This document shows positions 22,201 through 33,430 of a stretch of 64,000 nucleotides of DNA, piece by piece. The notes beneath the pieces are model-generated. The model worked only from the letters and a program-made list of their open reading frames with translations. It did not search any database and was not told the origin of the DNA. Numbering within the stretch: position 1 is the stretch's first letter; the number at the start of each line of letters is the position of its first letter. The DNA lies in assembly GCA_940337035.1 (NCBI GenBank), contig OW679200.1, forward strand, positions 19,571,090 to 19,635,089. The letters are read 5' to 3'. Source of the DNA: Agriotes lineatus. Its lineage: Eukaryota > Arthropoda > Insecta > Coleoptera > Elateridae. Position numbers and translations under genes: made by a program.

Positions 22201-23774
22201 TAAAAGCGACTCTTTGTTGACTGGGCTAAAATCTTAAATGCAAGATAGTTTTACATTTTACGACATTTTTATTTAAATTAATAGATTCATAGCAAAATTG
22301 AATAGTTATTGCTATCTAAAAACTTCTGTGTCTACGAGTAATTTTTTTATTGTCAACGTTTTGTTTATATTGTTTTAATCGCACTTGTTATAGCGTTCCT
22401 AATAGTTCTACACTTTGCAATCGTTATACATTTTTGGAATATTCTTAGCCTTGCCGGATGATACAGCACTAAATAAAGGGGTTCTATTAATGTGGTTTTA
22501 AAAATAATGTAGTATATTTTCAAAGGTAATCAGTGTACAATTGTATATATTCATATAGATTATTTGTTGTGTAGATTAAGTAATACCAAGTGATTGACAC
22601 AGTAACCTTTGAATTCAACATATTTTTAATGCAAAGCTTCCAAATTCGTCCAGTCGACTTTACTACTTAGCAAACGACATATGACATTATTTAGTTCTGC
22701 ATAATTACAGGTAACGTTTCTATAATTTTGATAGATGATATCGGGACCGTAGCAACAAAACAGGTTAAACAAGCGCTTATAGCACTCAGTTCCAGCTCAG
22801 TTTAAAAATATACCCAATTCGAAACGTACAGAAATATTCTATAGTTTTTGTCATGTAGAAGTGTTATCTCTTAACAGACCCTTGTTAACTTTATCGGTCC
22901 AAAATATGGTTTCACAGCACTGTGAAACAATCTGGATCAGTAGCTGTTGTACATCTTCAATTTTAAGTAGTTGTAGATTACTAGAGGACTAGGATGAACT
23001 ACTCTCTGTTAGTATTTTTTAACTTTAGTTATAGCTCAGACTTTCATGTTTCTTCATCCTTTCAGTTAATGTGGAGAATTGGTGTTTAAATACAGTAGCC
23101 TTTTTTTCAGTAAACTTGAAAATTAATCGTATTTTACTTTAAGAATAATATTACAAATATGACATACAACAGCATCCCTAACAAGCAGCTGGTACACACG
23201 CATGTATTCGCAGGATATAATTATTTCTTATGGGTTACAGAACGATCACATACATAACAGAATGTATAGATAAAATACGTACAAGTAGAAGTAAAGATAA
23301 AATAAAAATATATAACATTAAGCAGTTAAGTATGTACAATGAGGACCAAAAGTTCGCTTTAACTTTTAAATGCATCAAAATATTTGAAGCAAATTTTAGA
23401 GTAGTAGACTACATCATTCTTAAATGTTTTTAAAGCTATTGGAGGAGACAATTTCAAGAAGGCCGCTCGACACCATATTGATGTTTTTTTATATGGAAAG
23501 AGGGTCATGTGTCACCTCATTCAAAATTTCCTATTGAGTAACATACGTACTTACCTACAATTTTAGAATATGTTAATGATCAATAACAAAATGACGCCAG
23601 CTTTAGTAATGAAGATCGAGAATACTGAAATGGGCGCCATTTTTTTAAGAATCATCAAAATTCTGAAATTTTAGGTACGTAGTACTTTACTGAATGAGAC
23701 TTTTCAAATGAAGTGTCACGTGATTTCCATTTCCATTTTAAGAAAATATTCGATATGGCGTCGGGTGACCATCT
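22201..23774. other. No gene recognised
   Basis: AT-rich, with short frames only (for example 23230-23433). No conserved motif, terminal repeat or RNA signal found. Confidence 0.45.
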
Positions 23775-24290
23775 AAAATTGTTTACTTCCTTTTGCAATA
23801 AAGGATGTATTGGATTCACCCCAAAAAATCGAAATTGAGTTTTCAACAATTCTTCACGTTTTGGAATTTCCTGAACCCAAAAAACATGTTTTTGTGCATT
23901 GGTCTGTTTCTCTGTGTGTCTGTGTGTGAACAGAATATCTGAAAATGAAAAGAGATACGACGTTGAAACTTCATATTTAAGTTTTGTGTACTATCTAGAA
24001 GCGACAGCAAGCTTTTAAAGAAAATCACATAACTGAAAGTAGGATTGCGATTTTTCAGTTTTATATTTCGATTTTTTCAAAAACGGCTCTAACGATTTTG
24101 TCAAATATTACATTTTTAATGTGTATTGATGTAGGATAGATGATTTTCCATTTAGATACCTCTAAAATGTTTTTTTTAAAATATAATGTAGTAGGGAAGC
24201 TGAAAACAAAGTTTTGACTGATTATAAGATCACTGTAAAAAGAAGTTGTGTGTGTGTGTATGTGTGTGTGTGTGTGTGTATCACACCACA
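23775..24290. repeat. Dispersed repeat family, copy 1
   Basis: Colinear with 52935-53565: CTTCCTTTTGCAATAAAGGA, then ATTCACCCCAAAAA, GAAATTGAGTTTTCAAC, CTGAACCCAAAAAACATG, TTGGTCTGT repeats, GAACAGAATATCT, GACAGCAAGCTTTT and GCGATTTTTC, ending at a GT-rich stretch after GATCACTGTAAAA. Non-coding. I know no name for it. Confidence 0.75.
24246..24282. repeat. (TG)n microsatellite
   Basis: A TG run with an occasional A, at the 3' end of the dispersed repeat. The other copy has a shorter version (GTGTGCGTGTATCAC). Confidence 0.9.
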
Positions 24291-24674
24291 TTTTAATTCA
24301 CCTCAATGGCTTGAAAATATCTTGGTGTAGTTTACTATTTTAAAGTTTAACTAAATTATTTTGAAACATTCAAAAGTTGGAGCGTTCAGCGATGAAGAAC
24401 CAGTCCCAGCCAAAAATGCGAGATAATCAGATTCTATTCTTTATTCTCAATTTTTAGTAAACGTGTGGTTGTCACTGAAAAACTCAACTGTCTGTGGTAG
24501 TGCAGTAACTTAAAGGAGCGGTCTTGCGATCAGCAATCGACAGAACCCATTTTCATGTGGAAGTAAACGAAGTCTTACTTTTTCAAGAATATTTGACCCT
24601 ATCCAGAAATTTCCAGACGATTTGACTATAGACCAACAATGAGTTTTCTATTACCAAGTAAATAATGGCTTTAC

Positions 24675-24803
24675 TTTTTACTTCCCTCGTCTAAAGAACG
24701 AAGGAAGTATTGTAATCGCGAAAAAATCATCTTGCGAGATTTATTCAGATCTTCACGTTTCAGGGTCCTTAGATGACGAAAAACAGGTTTTCTCAATTCA
24801 GTT

Positions 24804-24834
<31 letters not shown>

Positions 24835-24960
24835 TTGTTTGCTGCCTGTCTGTCTGTCTGTCTGTCTGTTTGTCGGTCTGCCTGTCTGTCCGTCTGTCTG
24901 TCTATCTGTCTGTCTGTCTGTCTGTTAGCGATATAACTCAAAAACTATTTGTTGTATAAA
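24675..24960. repeat. Related repeat with hairpin and (TCTG)n core
   Basis: Begins with the hairpin ACTTCCCTCGT / ACGAAGGAAGT (24681-24711), then GATCTTCACGTTTC, then about 115 bp of TCTG/TTTG units (24809-24925), then GATATAACTCAAAAACTATT. The order parallels the 23775 family, so it may be a distant member. Confidence 0.6.
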
Positions 24961-25267
24961 AACAATATTTTAGATACACTTTATATCTAGTATGATCAAA
25001 CATTATGTTCATTTAGTATGATTATGGATTTGTTCCTAATCTATGAATGCAACTATAAGTCACTTAAAAATCAAATGTCAAGTTTGATATTTGAGTATAA
25101 ACGTTGTGACATTCATAAATTAGGAACTATACCATAGCCATACTAGAGAAAAATAATTTTTTATCATACTTTATCTACCTGGCATGAAACCGAGAAAATT
25201 TCAGACAAATTTATACAGGGTGAGCACCTTAAAATAATATTTTGATTATTTTTGCTTTAACTATATA

Positions 25268-27439
25268 CAGCGTGTCCCCGGATGGGGTTGCGCACTCTTG
25301 TAAACTTTTTTATTTTGGAGTTTTCGGCAAAACGTTATTCTTCGTAAAAAGTTTTGCTTGGCCTAAAACTTATTTTTAGCCTACTTTCGATTTTTTAAAA
25401 TCAAGTAAGCCTTTACAGTTGAGCAAAAACTATTTTCAATTTCAGTAAAGTACCTTTTCTGTTCACAGTATGCCAAAATGTTGTTAAGAAAACTTATTCA
25501 GAATGATAAGTTATGGCCATATGCAAATTTTCAGGATGTAGTCCTACTTTGATAAAATTCGAAAAGTTATGGAGTTATGTAAATTTTCGTCGCAAAATTA
25601 ATAATAAAGATCTTTCTGCTATTGTCGACGCCATATTGATTATTATCAAAGTACGGTAGGTCAAGTACTGCTATTTGAACGATATTATAAAATTGCTTAA
25701 ACTTCGCATGTAAAATTTAATGGAAAAATTTAACGAACTGTAGTAAACAATTGCAGTAACTGCATACTTCATATCTAGAATATTTTATTTTTTAATACAA
25801 CATAACAAAAAACAAATTAAATTCTAAACATTGAAATTATTCCACGTAATATCCTCCTCTTAGTACACATTCTTCTATTCGGGTTCTAAATTCTAGGTAG
25901 GTCAATGAAAGCATTTCTTCATTCACACTAGCAACAGCTTCTACGATTTTTTGTTTTAAATTTTCCAAATCGTCTTCTAATTCGTTTGCGTAAACCTTTT
26001 TCTTTAGGTAGCCCCATAAGAAAAAGTCCAGTGGGTTGAGGTCTGGAAATCTCGCCGGCCAATTTAGTGGACCAAAGCATCCAATCCACCGATTAGGAAA
26101 ATACTCATTTAACCAGGCCCTAACTATAAATGTGGAAAGTGCAGGACATCCGTCTTGTTGAAAGAATAGCTTTCCTCTGAACTCTAAACTCTCCTCTTCT
26201 AATTCGGTCATAACGAAGTTGTCCAAAAGCTCCAAGTATGTATTTTGGTTTAAAGTATTAAAAAAATAGGGACCAATGATTCTGTTGTAGAGCATTCCGC
26301 ACCAAACGTTTACTTTTTTAAAGCGCTGACTCCGGGTTCTGATACGAAAATTTGGATTGTTCTGAGCCCAAAATCTACAATTTTGCGTTGACACAACGCC
26401 ATTGGTCGAAAAGGTTGATTCGTCACTGAACAGAATATTTCGATAGAAAAATCTATGGTTCATTATTCTTTCTAACATGAGTACACAGAATTCTAATCGA
26501 TGGGCATCATCTCCGTCTTCTAGCTTATGGACAAACTTGGGTTTGAACTGATGAAAATTATTTTTAACTAAAATTCTCTGAATGTGTGACTTACTTATTC
26601 TCAAATTCTGTGACTTTTTTCGCAGTGATAATTTTGGTGCTTCTTGAACTGAATTAAGAATTACTAATGTGGCAGCGTCCTCTTCGTCATATTGTCGTGG
26701 TAGTTTCTTGGTGTCCTTCACATCGCCAGTTCTATCAAATTTTTTGATAAGTTTTGTTGCTGATTGCCTGGTTATATGCACGTCTGGATATTTTTGGTGA
26801 AATAGTTGTATTGCATATTGGTAGCTGACATTTCCAATGCCATAACACTTTACTAAGTAGATACGCTGATCTAACGTTAACATTTTTGACGTGTGTGATG
26901 GTACATAAGATATGTAACTTTACTGTCGCAGTGAGGGATTTTGTTTGACAGTTGCTATCGAAAAGCAACTAGATTTTTGACTTGCATTATCAGGCAAAGC
27001 TCTTGAATTTGGAGTAGTCTCATTGTGATAAAAAATATTTGATATGCTATTATCCTCAAATTTAAAATTAGTATAAATTTTCGTTCTAAGCTATTTTTCT
27101 TAGTAACATAATGGCGTATTATCAACAGAGTACTTCACCTGAAACGAAATTGAAAAATGTAAGACTATCATCCTGAAAATTTGCATATGGCCATAACTTC
27201 TCATTCTGAATAACTTTTCTTAACAACATTTTGGCATACTGTGAACAGAAAAGGTACTTTACCCAAAATGAAAATAGTTTTTGCTCAACTGTAAAGGCCT
27301 ACTTGATTTTAAAAAATCGAAAGTAGGCTAAAAATAAGTTTTAGGCCAAGCAAAACTTTTTATGAAGAATAACATTTTGCCGAAAACTCCAAAATAAGAA
27401 AGTTTACAAGAGTGCGCAACCCCATCCGGGGACACGCTG
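25268..27439 (-). mobile_element. Mariner-type transposon, complete with long TIRs
   Basis: Terminal inverted repeats of at least 271 bp (25268-25538 and 27169-27439) both begin CAGCGTGTCCCCGGATGGGG and differ at one of the first 53 bases. TA lies on both sides (25266-25267, 27440-27441), as expected for Tc1/mariner. One open transposase gene is in the middle. An intact frame and closely matched ends indicate a young insertion that could still be mobile. Confidence 0.93.
25837..26883 (-). CDS. Mariner-type transposase, D-D-41-D spacing
   Basis: 348 codons without interruption, the normal length for the family. It would cut and paste the element it sits in. The N-terminal 100 residues hold the helix-turn-helix region (LTLDQRIYLVKCYG near the start, LRISKSHIQRILVKN about 93-107). 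The catalytic aspartates are in ILFSDEST (about 150), FFQQDGCP (about 240) and PDLNPLDFFLWGYLK (about 283). Counting gives 41 residues between the second and third, the spacing of the DD41D group. WIGCFGPLNWPARFPD carries C and F where relatives usually have R and S, and the usual PxH after QDG is PAL, so activity may be reduced. The start was chosen at MLTLDQR. Confidence 0.9.
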   Translation of the reverse strand: MLTLDQRIYLVKCYGIGNVSYQYAIQLFHQKYPDVHITRQSATKLIKKFDRTGDVKDTKKLPRQYDEEDAATLVILNSVQEAPKLSLRKKSQNLRISKSHIQRILVKNNFHQFKPKFVHKLEDGDDAHRLEFCVLMLERIMNHRFFYRNILFSDESTFSTNGVVSTQNCRFWAQNNPNFRIRTRSQRFKKVNVWCGMLYNRIIGPYFFNTLNQNTYLELLDNFVMTELEEESLEFRGKLFFQQDGCPALSTFIVRAWLNEYFPNRWIGCFGPLNWPARFPDLNPLDFFLWGYLKKKVYANELEDDLENLKQKIVEAVASVNEEMLSLTYLEFRTRIEECVLRGGYYVE

Positions 27440-27441
27440 TA

Positions 27442-28960
27442 TGTGTGTCCCAGATCGAGTGGGATTGCATGGGTAACTTTCTTATCGTTGAAGATGGAGA
27501 TTTGGTTAAATGGGCAATGTTTTGCAGTTTCATATGCTGATTTAATATCTGTTTGAAAAAGTTCAGAATGTTGAACCAGTCAAAAGTTATTTAAAAAAAA
27601 CTAAAAACCGTCATTTTCTTGTATGTCAAATATCTTTGTAAGTATAAGAGATACGAACAAAAGTTTTATATAAAAGTCGCTGGTTTTGATGAGACCAATT
27701 TAAAATTGGTGTCGAACTAAAATTCAAGATGGCTGCTTTTGAGGTACTCGTATCAACTTCCTTAAGTTAAATATGCGCCATATTGGATTTTTAGGTTACT
27801 GAATAGAACTTTTTATTCTCTTTTCAACGATGTAAGATAACGTATGATTGACTAAAAAATACCAGTAAAATTAATTGTTTTTACATTTTAATCAAGTAGG
27901 CTTACATGGATCAAAACAAAATTAGGTGAAATTTATTTTAGAAAATCTTTGTATGCAATTCCTATAATACTTAGTAACATGTTAATTCAGTACTACTTGA
28001 ACCACAAAAAACATCGTGATATTACTTTTTAAATGTATAATTTAGGGTTCCGGGTGGTGTAGCTAGAACAAGCATCCACGTTCGATCAGTAGAGTTAAGC
28101 AACGCTCTTTCTGGTCAGAACTTGAATGGGAGTTTCACGGCTGCCTCTGTCGGCGCCTCGTGGTACGGCTGCCACGGAAATAGTTGGTCCCGGCAGTCAT
28201 AATAACATCATGACAGTCGTTATTGGGGTTGGCAGTCCTCATAAATGTACAGTGACGCCTATAATTGGCCTAACGGCTGTTGGCTGTGTACGAAATGAAT
28301 AAAAAATAAATAATCAAGTAGGTAAGCAGCTATGATGAAAAACGATAAGAAAGTTTGCGTAAAGTAACCCGTCGTGTCGTCAATTGGTGTCAACTCTGTT
28401 TAGCTAACTTTGGCCAGCATTTTGATCATATCATGTAATTATCAGGATTATGTTTTGTTTTTAAATAAATGTTGTTTGTTTTTGTTTGGATCCATGTAAG
28501 CCTACTTGATTAAGATGTAAAAACAATTAATTTTAGTGGTATTTTTTATTCAATCATACGTTATCTTACATCGTTGAAAAGAGAATAAAAAGTTCTATTC
28601 AGTAACCTAAAAATCCAATATGGCTCCCATTTAACTTAAGGAAGTTGATACAAGTACCTCAAAAGCAGCCATCTTGAATTTTAGTTCGACACCAATTTTA
28701 AATTGGGCTCATCGAAACCAGCGACATTTATATAAAACTTTTTTTCGTATCTCTTATACTTACAAAGATATTTGACATACAAGAAAATGACAGTTTTTAG
28801 TTTTTTTTAAATAACTTTTGACTGGTTCAACATTCTGAACTTTTTCAAACAGATTTTACATCAGCATATGAAACTGCAAAACATTGCCCATTTAACCAAA
28901 TCTCCATCTTCAATGATAAGAAAGTTACCCATGCAATCCCACTCGATCTGGGACACACTG
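27442..28960. mobile_element. Long-TIR non-autonomous element with nested SINE
   Basis: Inverted arms of about 478 bp (27442-27920 and 28483-28960) share GTGTCCCAGATCGAGTGGGA and the whole run to CCATGTAAGCCTACTTGAT. The left end directly abuts the TA of the mariner-type element, with its first bases altered (TGTGTGTCCC versus CAGTGTGTCCC at the right). There is no transposase. The centre contains a 5S-derived SINE. The ends resemble those of both neighbouring elements. Confidence 0.88.
28045..28315 (+). mobile_element. 5S rRNA-derived SINE
   Basis: 28071-28140 follows the internal promoter of 5S rRNA: TTCGATCAGTAGAGTTAAGC (A box region), then TGGTCAGAACTTGAATGGGA (intermediate element and C box). 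An unrelated body follows, ending GAATAAAAAATAAATAA, an A-rich tail. Such heads define the 5S (SINE3) class. Target duplications are not clear and the 5' end is approximate. Confidence 0.75.
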
Positions 28961-28968
28961 TGTATATA

Positions 28969-30487
28969 CAGTGTGTCCAAGATAAGGAGGGCCAGTATGG
29001 GGATCTCGGTAATGCTAAGAGATACAAATTTGGTTAAATGGGAAGAAAGTTGCGCAATTAAAGGACTAATAAAATGACGTCTAGAAATCCTTGATATGAT
29101 TTTTCGTTTTTGAATTATCTCAAAAAAACCGAATTTTTGGATTTTCTTTTTTATTTTTTTCTGGCGTTAATATTAAAGTTAGAGCGAAACTGATTAAACT
29201 TCTTTATAGCAACTTTTAGTGGACTTAATGATTACGTTATCAAATTTTTTATCCGACGTTTCGTCTTCGAGAAACCATCATCAACTTCATTTTTTTAAAT
29301 ACGGTCCTGGTTTTTTTATGCTAAATTTGCAAAGCCCTTGTTACTCTGAATTCAACAATGTGCCACATATTATGGTTTACTTACGTTTCGAGCTTTTTTC
29401 TGATCATTACCAGAAAATTTTTTAGATACGGACCTGCATTTCTCATAATTTTGTAAAAATAAGTTCATACAGTAAGTTAGGCCTTTTTACATGCCGTTAA
29501 AATATTAAAATGCACATCATAATGTCATAATTCTGATACATTAATTTAATAAGCAACCAATAACTATTAACAATAAACAAAAAAGAAATGAACAAAAGAT
29601 AGACAGAAAGAATGAGAAAACGAGCCTTGAAACAATGTAATAGGTATTTAACGTTTTGAAATAGAAGAAGAACTTAGAAGATTGTTCTTGAAGCCTTTCA
29701 AAGTATAACGCCAGTATTGCTGAATAATGTTTTAGATTCTACAGTTAGAAGATGCTATTTATGCTTAGAGAATGATGGCAACCTTTTTGAATACCTTCTG
29801 TAAATTTAATACCTATTACATTGTTTCCATGTTCGTTTTGTTATTCTTTCCGTCTATCTTTTGTTCATTTCTTTTTTGTTTATTGTTAATAGTTATTGGT
29901 TGGTTATTAAATTAATGTATCAGAATTATGATATTATGATGTGCATTTTAATATTTTAACGGCATGTAAAAAGGCCTAACTTACTGTATAAACTTATTTT
30001 TACAAAATTATGAGAAATGCAGGTCCGTATCTAAAAAATTTTCTGATAATGATCAGAAAAAAGCTCGAAACGTAAGTAAACCATAATATGTGGCACATTG
30101 TTGAATTCAGAGTAACAAGGGCTTTGCAAATTTGGCATCAAAAAACCAAGACCGTATTTAAAAAAATGAAGTTGATGATGGTTTCTCGAAGACGAAACGT
30201 CGGATAAAAAAATTGATAACGTAATCATTAAGTCCACTAAAAGTTGCTATAAAGAAGTTTAATCAGTTTCGCTCTAACTTTAATATTAACGCCAGAAAAA
30301 AATAAAAAAGAAAATCCAAAAATTCGGTTTTTTTGAGATAATTCAAAAACTAAAAATCATATCAAGGATTTCTAGACGTCATTTTATTAGTCCTTTAATT
30401 GCGCATCTTTCTTCCCATTTAACCAAATTTGTATCTCTTACCATTACTGAGATCCCCATACTGGCCCTCCTTATCTTGGACACACTG
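28969..30487. mobile_element. Foldback element with about 680-bp inverted arms
   Basis: The left arm (28969-29650) and right arm (29806-30487) are near-perfect inverted copies around a 155-bp centre. They start CAGTGTGTCCAAGATAAGGA and are flanked by TA at 28967-28968 and 30488-30489. There is no transposase; the two 68-codon frames in the arms mirror each other and are chance. Each arm contains two CGAAACGT motifs next to possible hairpins. The terminal design matches the preceding element (GTGTCC-AGAT, then ATTTGGTTAAATGGG), so the two are related families. Confidence 0.92.
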
Positions 30488-30495
30488 TATATGTA

Positions 30496-30519
30496 CATAT
30501 ATATATATATATATATATA
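30496..30519. repeat. (AT)n microsatellite
   Basis: AT run just outside the foldback element. Confidence 0.85.
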
Positions 30520-30893
30520 AAAGTAATAATTTGTACATAGCACAGGCTTTATTCTTGCCAAAAATGGAACCCAACAGATACAGGATAAATGTTGTATCGT
30601 ACAAAAAGGAGCAACGAATAAGTGCGTTATGTTAAATATAGCTGCATAGAAGGAATTCTAAGCGTCCCGGTGGCTCAAGTAGCAAATGCAAGCTTTACCA
30701 CTCCGAACAATGAAACGAATGCCCCGGCTCATTTTCAGACGCTGAATTTCGAGTCCTATCGCCAGTAATATCTTTATTTTTGCTTTAACTGAGATACAAA
30801 TAAAAGTAACAGTTTGCACATAGTTCAGGCTTTACCATTGACGAAAATTGAACCCAACACATACAGCGCAAATACTGTAAAGTAGAAAAAGGT
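30519..30893. repeat. 92-bp direct repeats flanking a tRNA-like unit
   Basis: 30519-30612 and 30802-30893 are about 80 percent alike by eye (AAAAGTAA-A-TTTG-ACATAG, CAGGCTTTA, GAACCCAACA, ATACAG). Between them is the tRNA-like segment at 30659-30780. The arrangement looks like two tandem copies of a SINE tail, or a duplication around a SINE head. Confidence 0.6.
30659..30780 (+). mobile_element. Possible tRNA-derived SINE head
   Basis: GCGTCCCGGTGGCTCAAGTA gives an A-box-like element and TTTCGAGTCCT a B-box-like element about 75 nt later. It is weaker than the other SINE heads here and does not fold as a normal tRNA. Confidence 0.4.
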
Positions 30894-31044
30894 GTCCACA
30901 AAAATGGGTTCTATTTAAGACAGCCGGGATATACAGAATCCAGAAGTGCTCTGTAGCGCATGTAGGGATATCCCGTTTCCTTGCAATTTTCTGCTAAACT
31001 TTGGAACTTCATTCGCAGCCGCCTGTTTTTCGAATTCGACCACC

Positions 31045-31190
31045 GGTAATGTTTTCTTATTTGAAAATTTATGTAATTTATTAGAAAAGTGAAGATATTT
31101 TACCTCTAGTTTAATTTGGTTTTTAAAATTATTTGCTGTCACAACGTCCACTTTCGAGGTAAGTTCTGAGTAAAACCCTTTACAATTTTT
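31045..31190. repeat. Dispersed repeat shared with 8869-9060
   Basis: Same order of ACCGGTAATGTTTT, CACAACGTCCACTT and AAGTTCTGAGTAAAAC as at 8869-9060. Confidence 0.6.
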
Positions 31191-31565
31191 TAAAATTATT
31201 TTCAGTTGCATCCTTCATTCCTCATTCAATTACGGTAAATGAAAAAATATTTAATTAGGGTGAAAAAAAATGATGAACAGTTTTGATACTACTACTGAAA
31301 TAGTCATACTTAGAGTTTGCAAAATATGTTTGAAAGGCACACAAAAGTGAAGTCTAACCAAAAATATTTCCAAGTTTAGGAATCGCAAAACTTCTTAATT
31401 GCCAAGCATCTAGATAATTTAAGTACGATGGGAATACATGGGCTGTCACCCTCTTTCTTTAGACGCAATAAGCTTGTATTTGTGTATTCTTTCATTTTTG
31501 TTGTTTGGAATTTTATGAAACTGTAACCGAATCTATTTCAGCTCAAACTTGGGCTGCACCGGAAT
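31191..31565. other. No gene recognised
   Basis: AT-rich spacer without motif. Confidence 0.45.
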
Positions 31566-33430
31566 CAGTGGCGGATTGTCAGGGGCGCCAGGGTAAGCAG
31601 TGCCCACCCGAATTAAATCTCAGAAGAACCCACCACTTTTAGAATGCCGAATCGACCCAAGTCCCGACGATTACCGAGTGCTGCGAACAGCTAAAATGGT
31701 TAAACTAGGTTAAGTTTGTAAGAAAACTGGAGTTTCTGGGCGTCAGATTTTGCGCGTTTGGCTATGTCTTCTGAGGATTTGCGATTAGCACCTGGGTCTG
31801 CAAACTATCTATTCGAGCAGCAGATGGTTCTAGAGGAACTCGATCTCAACAGGCTGACTTTGGTATCAACCTAGATTTATGAGAATTTGGAAGATATGCT
31901 AGAAAATATTTACTTATCAGGGAAGTTTCTAGATCCGTTAACACGATCTTTCGTGCGCCTTTGATTTAGAAATTCAAGAGTTAATTAGTAGAGATCCAGG
32001 TGTTAGGTATGAGGAGATAGTTTCAAGGTCCGTTAACACGATCTTCCTTGAGCCTTTGACTTGGACATGACGGTAATTCTGGACTAGAGGTTACTAAAGG
32101 CAGGTCGACTAACCCAGGCAGGAAGGTAGGTTTCAGGTCAAGTTAAGGTTCTCAGGCAATGGAACTTCTCAAGAAGAAGCTGGGAATAGAACTCGCCTTA
32201 CGTGAAAGCGGTACGCGGGGTGAAACAATCACGCGGTCGCGCCAGATGCTATTTATGCTGGATTCCGGCCTTCTAGGTTCTAGACTGGTGGTTTCTCGCT
32301 TATCAGGATTAAGTAAGGGTGACGACGGCTGATGGAGGTTTTAAGCACTCCAGGGCCTAGTTACTCCCGAATGGAGCGCGACTGGAGTTTTCTCAATTCA
32401 AATTTGAAATTAACGGGTTAAGCGAGTCCAAGACTGCTTGGGCGTCGCTTTCGTGGCGTAGATAGCGCAGTACAAATTGCAACGTGTGCTGAACTCATTT
32501 ATAATCCAATTTGCAGGAACCGAAACGTCACACAATAGTTCGTAAGCTATGTCTTGTAAGTCAGTCTTTTGAAATTCCTTGTCGAGATCGTCCGTATCTG
32601 CTGACCAGCATGGGATATGGCATATGTTTTGCGAAAGCCACGATGTTTTCAGGTACTGATCCGATAAGGTGTACAATCTCGCCACTCTGTTGGGTGAAAC
32701 CTTTCTATGTTACTTTACGAAAGTTGCATCCAGATTACATTAACATTAAAAATACCAGGACGGTGTTGGCTATTTGAAAAACCTTCAAGGACTTGGAGTG
32801 GGATCAGATTTTTGTCGATGGTCACAAAGCAAAGATCGGGGTTAGTATCAGTATGGTATTAAGATCGACCCAGAACACTAAAGCTCTTCCGTTTGTGTCC
32901 GTTACATTATATTTCTATTGCGTGTGGTGGCTGTTAAAGTTATCAATGCATACAGCTGGGTGTTGTATAATGGTTAGAGTTTGACCAAGATTCCATGAGT
33001 GTTTGGTACATATTAATAATTTGGAAACCGCTATTGTTCAAAAGGGGTTATAATATTTGAGATTTTTGCTTGTTTCTAATTCTAAGCCTTGGTGGTTGTC
33101 GATTATGTAAGTGATATAACCATATGTTTCGTGGTAAGTCTTGACGACAATGGTATATCCAGAAATAGCTTCTCTGCTACGCAGGTGGTCATAATTTTCT
33201 ATACGAGTAATTAACTTGAGAATTATTTGGTGTATAATACATGGCCTTGTAAAAGCTCCATCATTGGCATACGATCGTTGTGAGACTAGTTTGCGTTTGG
33301 AGCGTCATCTCCGGAGAGCTTCCTGAATGACGTTTGTTGGCGTTGATTGCCTGCAGCCGCTGCTGTAATCTGTTTGGGGCTCTTAGTTTACATCTAGAAA
33401 CCGCAGCGTCGAGTCCGTTTGGGGCCATGG
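31566..33430. other. GC-richer stretch, possible decayed element
   Basis: It opens near CAGTGGCGGATTGTCAGGGG, which resembles a hAT terminus, but no matching right end or 8-bp duplication was found. A 34-bp unit with TCCGTTAACACGATCTT is repeated at 31932-31965 and 32030-32063. Frames at 32410-32685 (minus), 32511-32777 and 32793-32984 (plus) show no family I know. Confidence 0.35.

Noticed and set aside
24809..24925. CRISPR-like array
   Set aside because: It is a simple TCTG microsatellite with no unique spacers.
29219..30237. Two similar 68-codon ORFs (29219-29425 plus, 30031-30237 minus)
   Set aside because: They are mirror images in the two arms of the foldback, with no protein features.
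31566..31620. Complete hAT element starting at CAGTGGCGG
   Set aside because: No inverted partner and no 8-bp duplication could be found, so it is kept only as a note.
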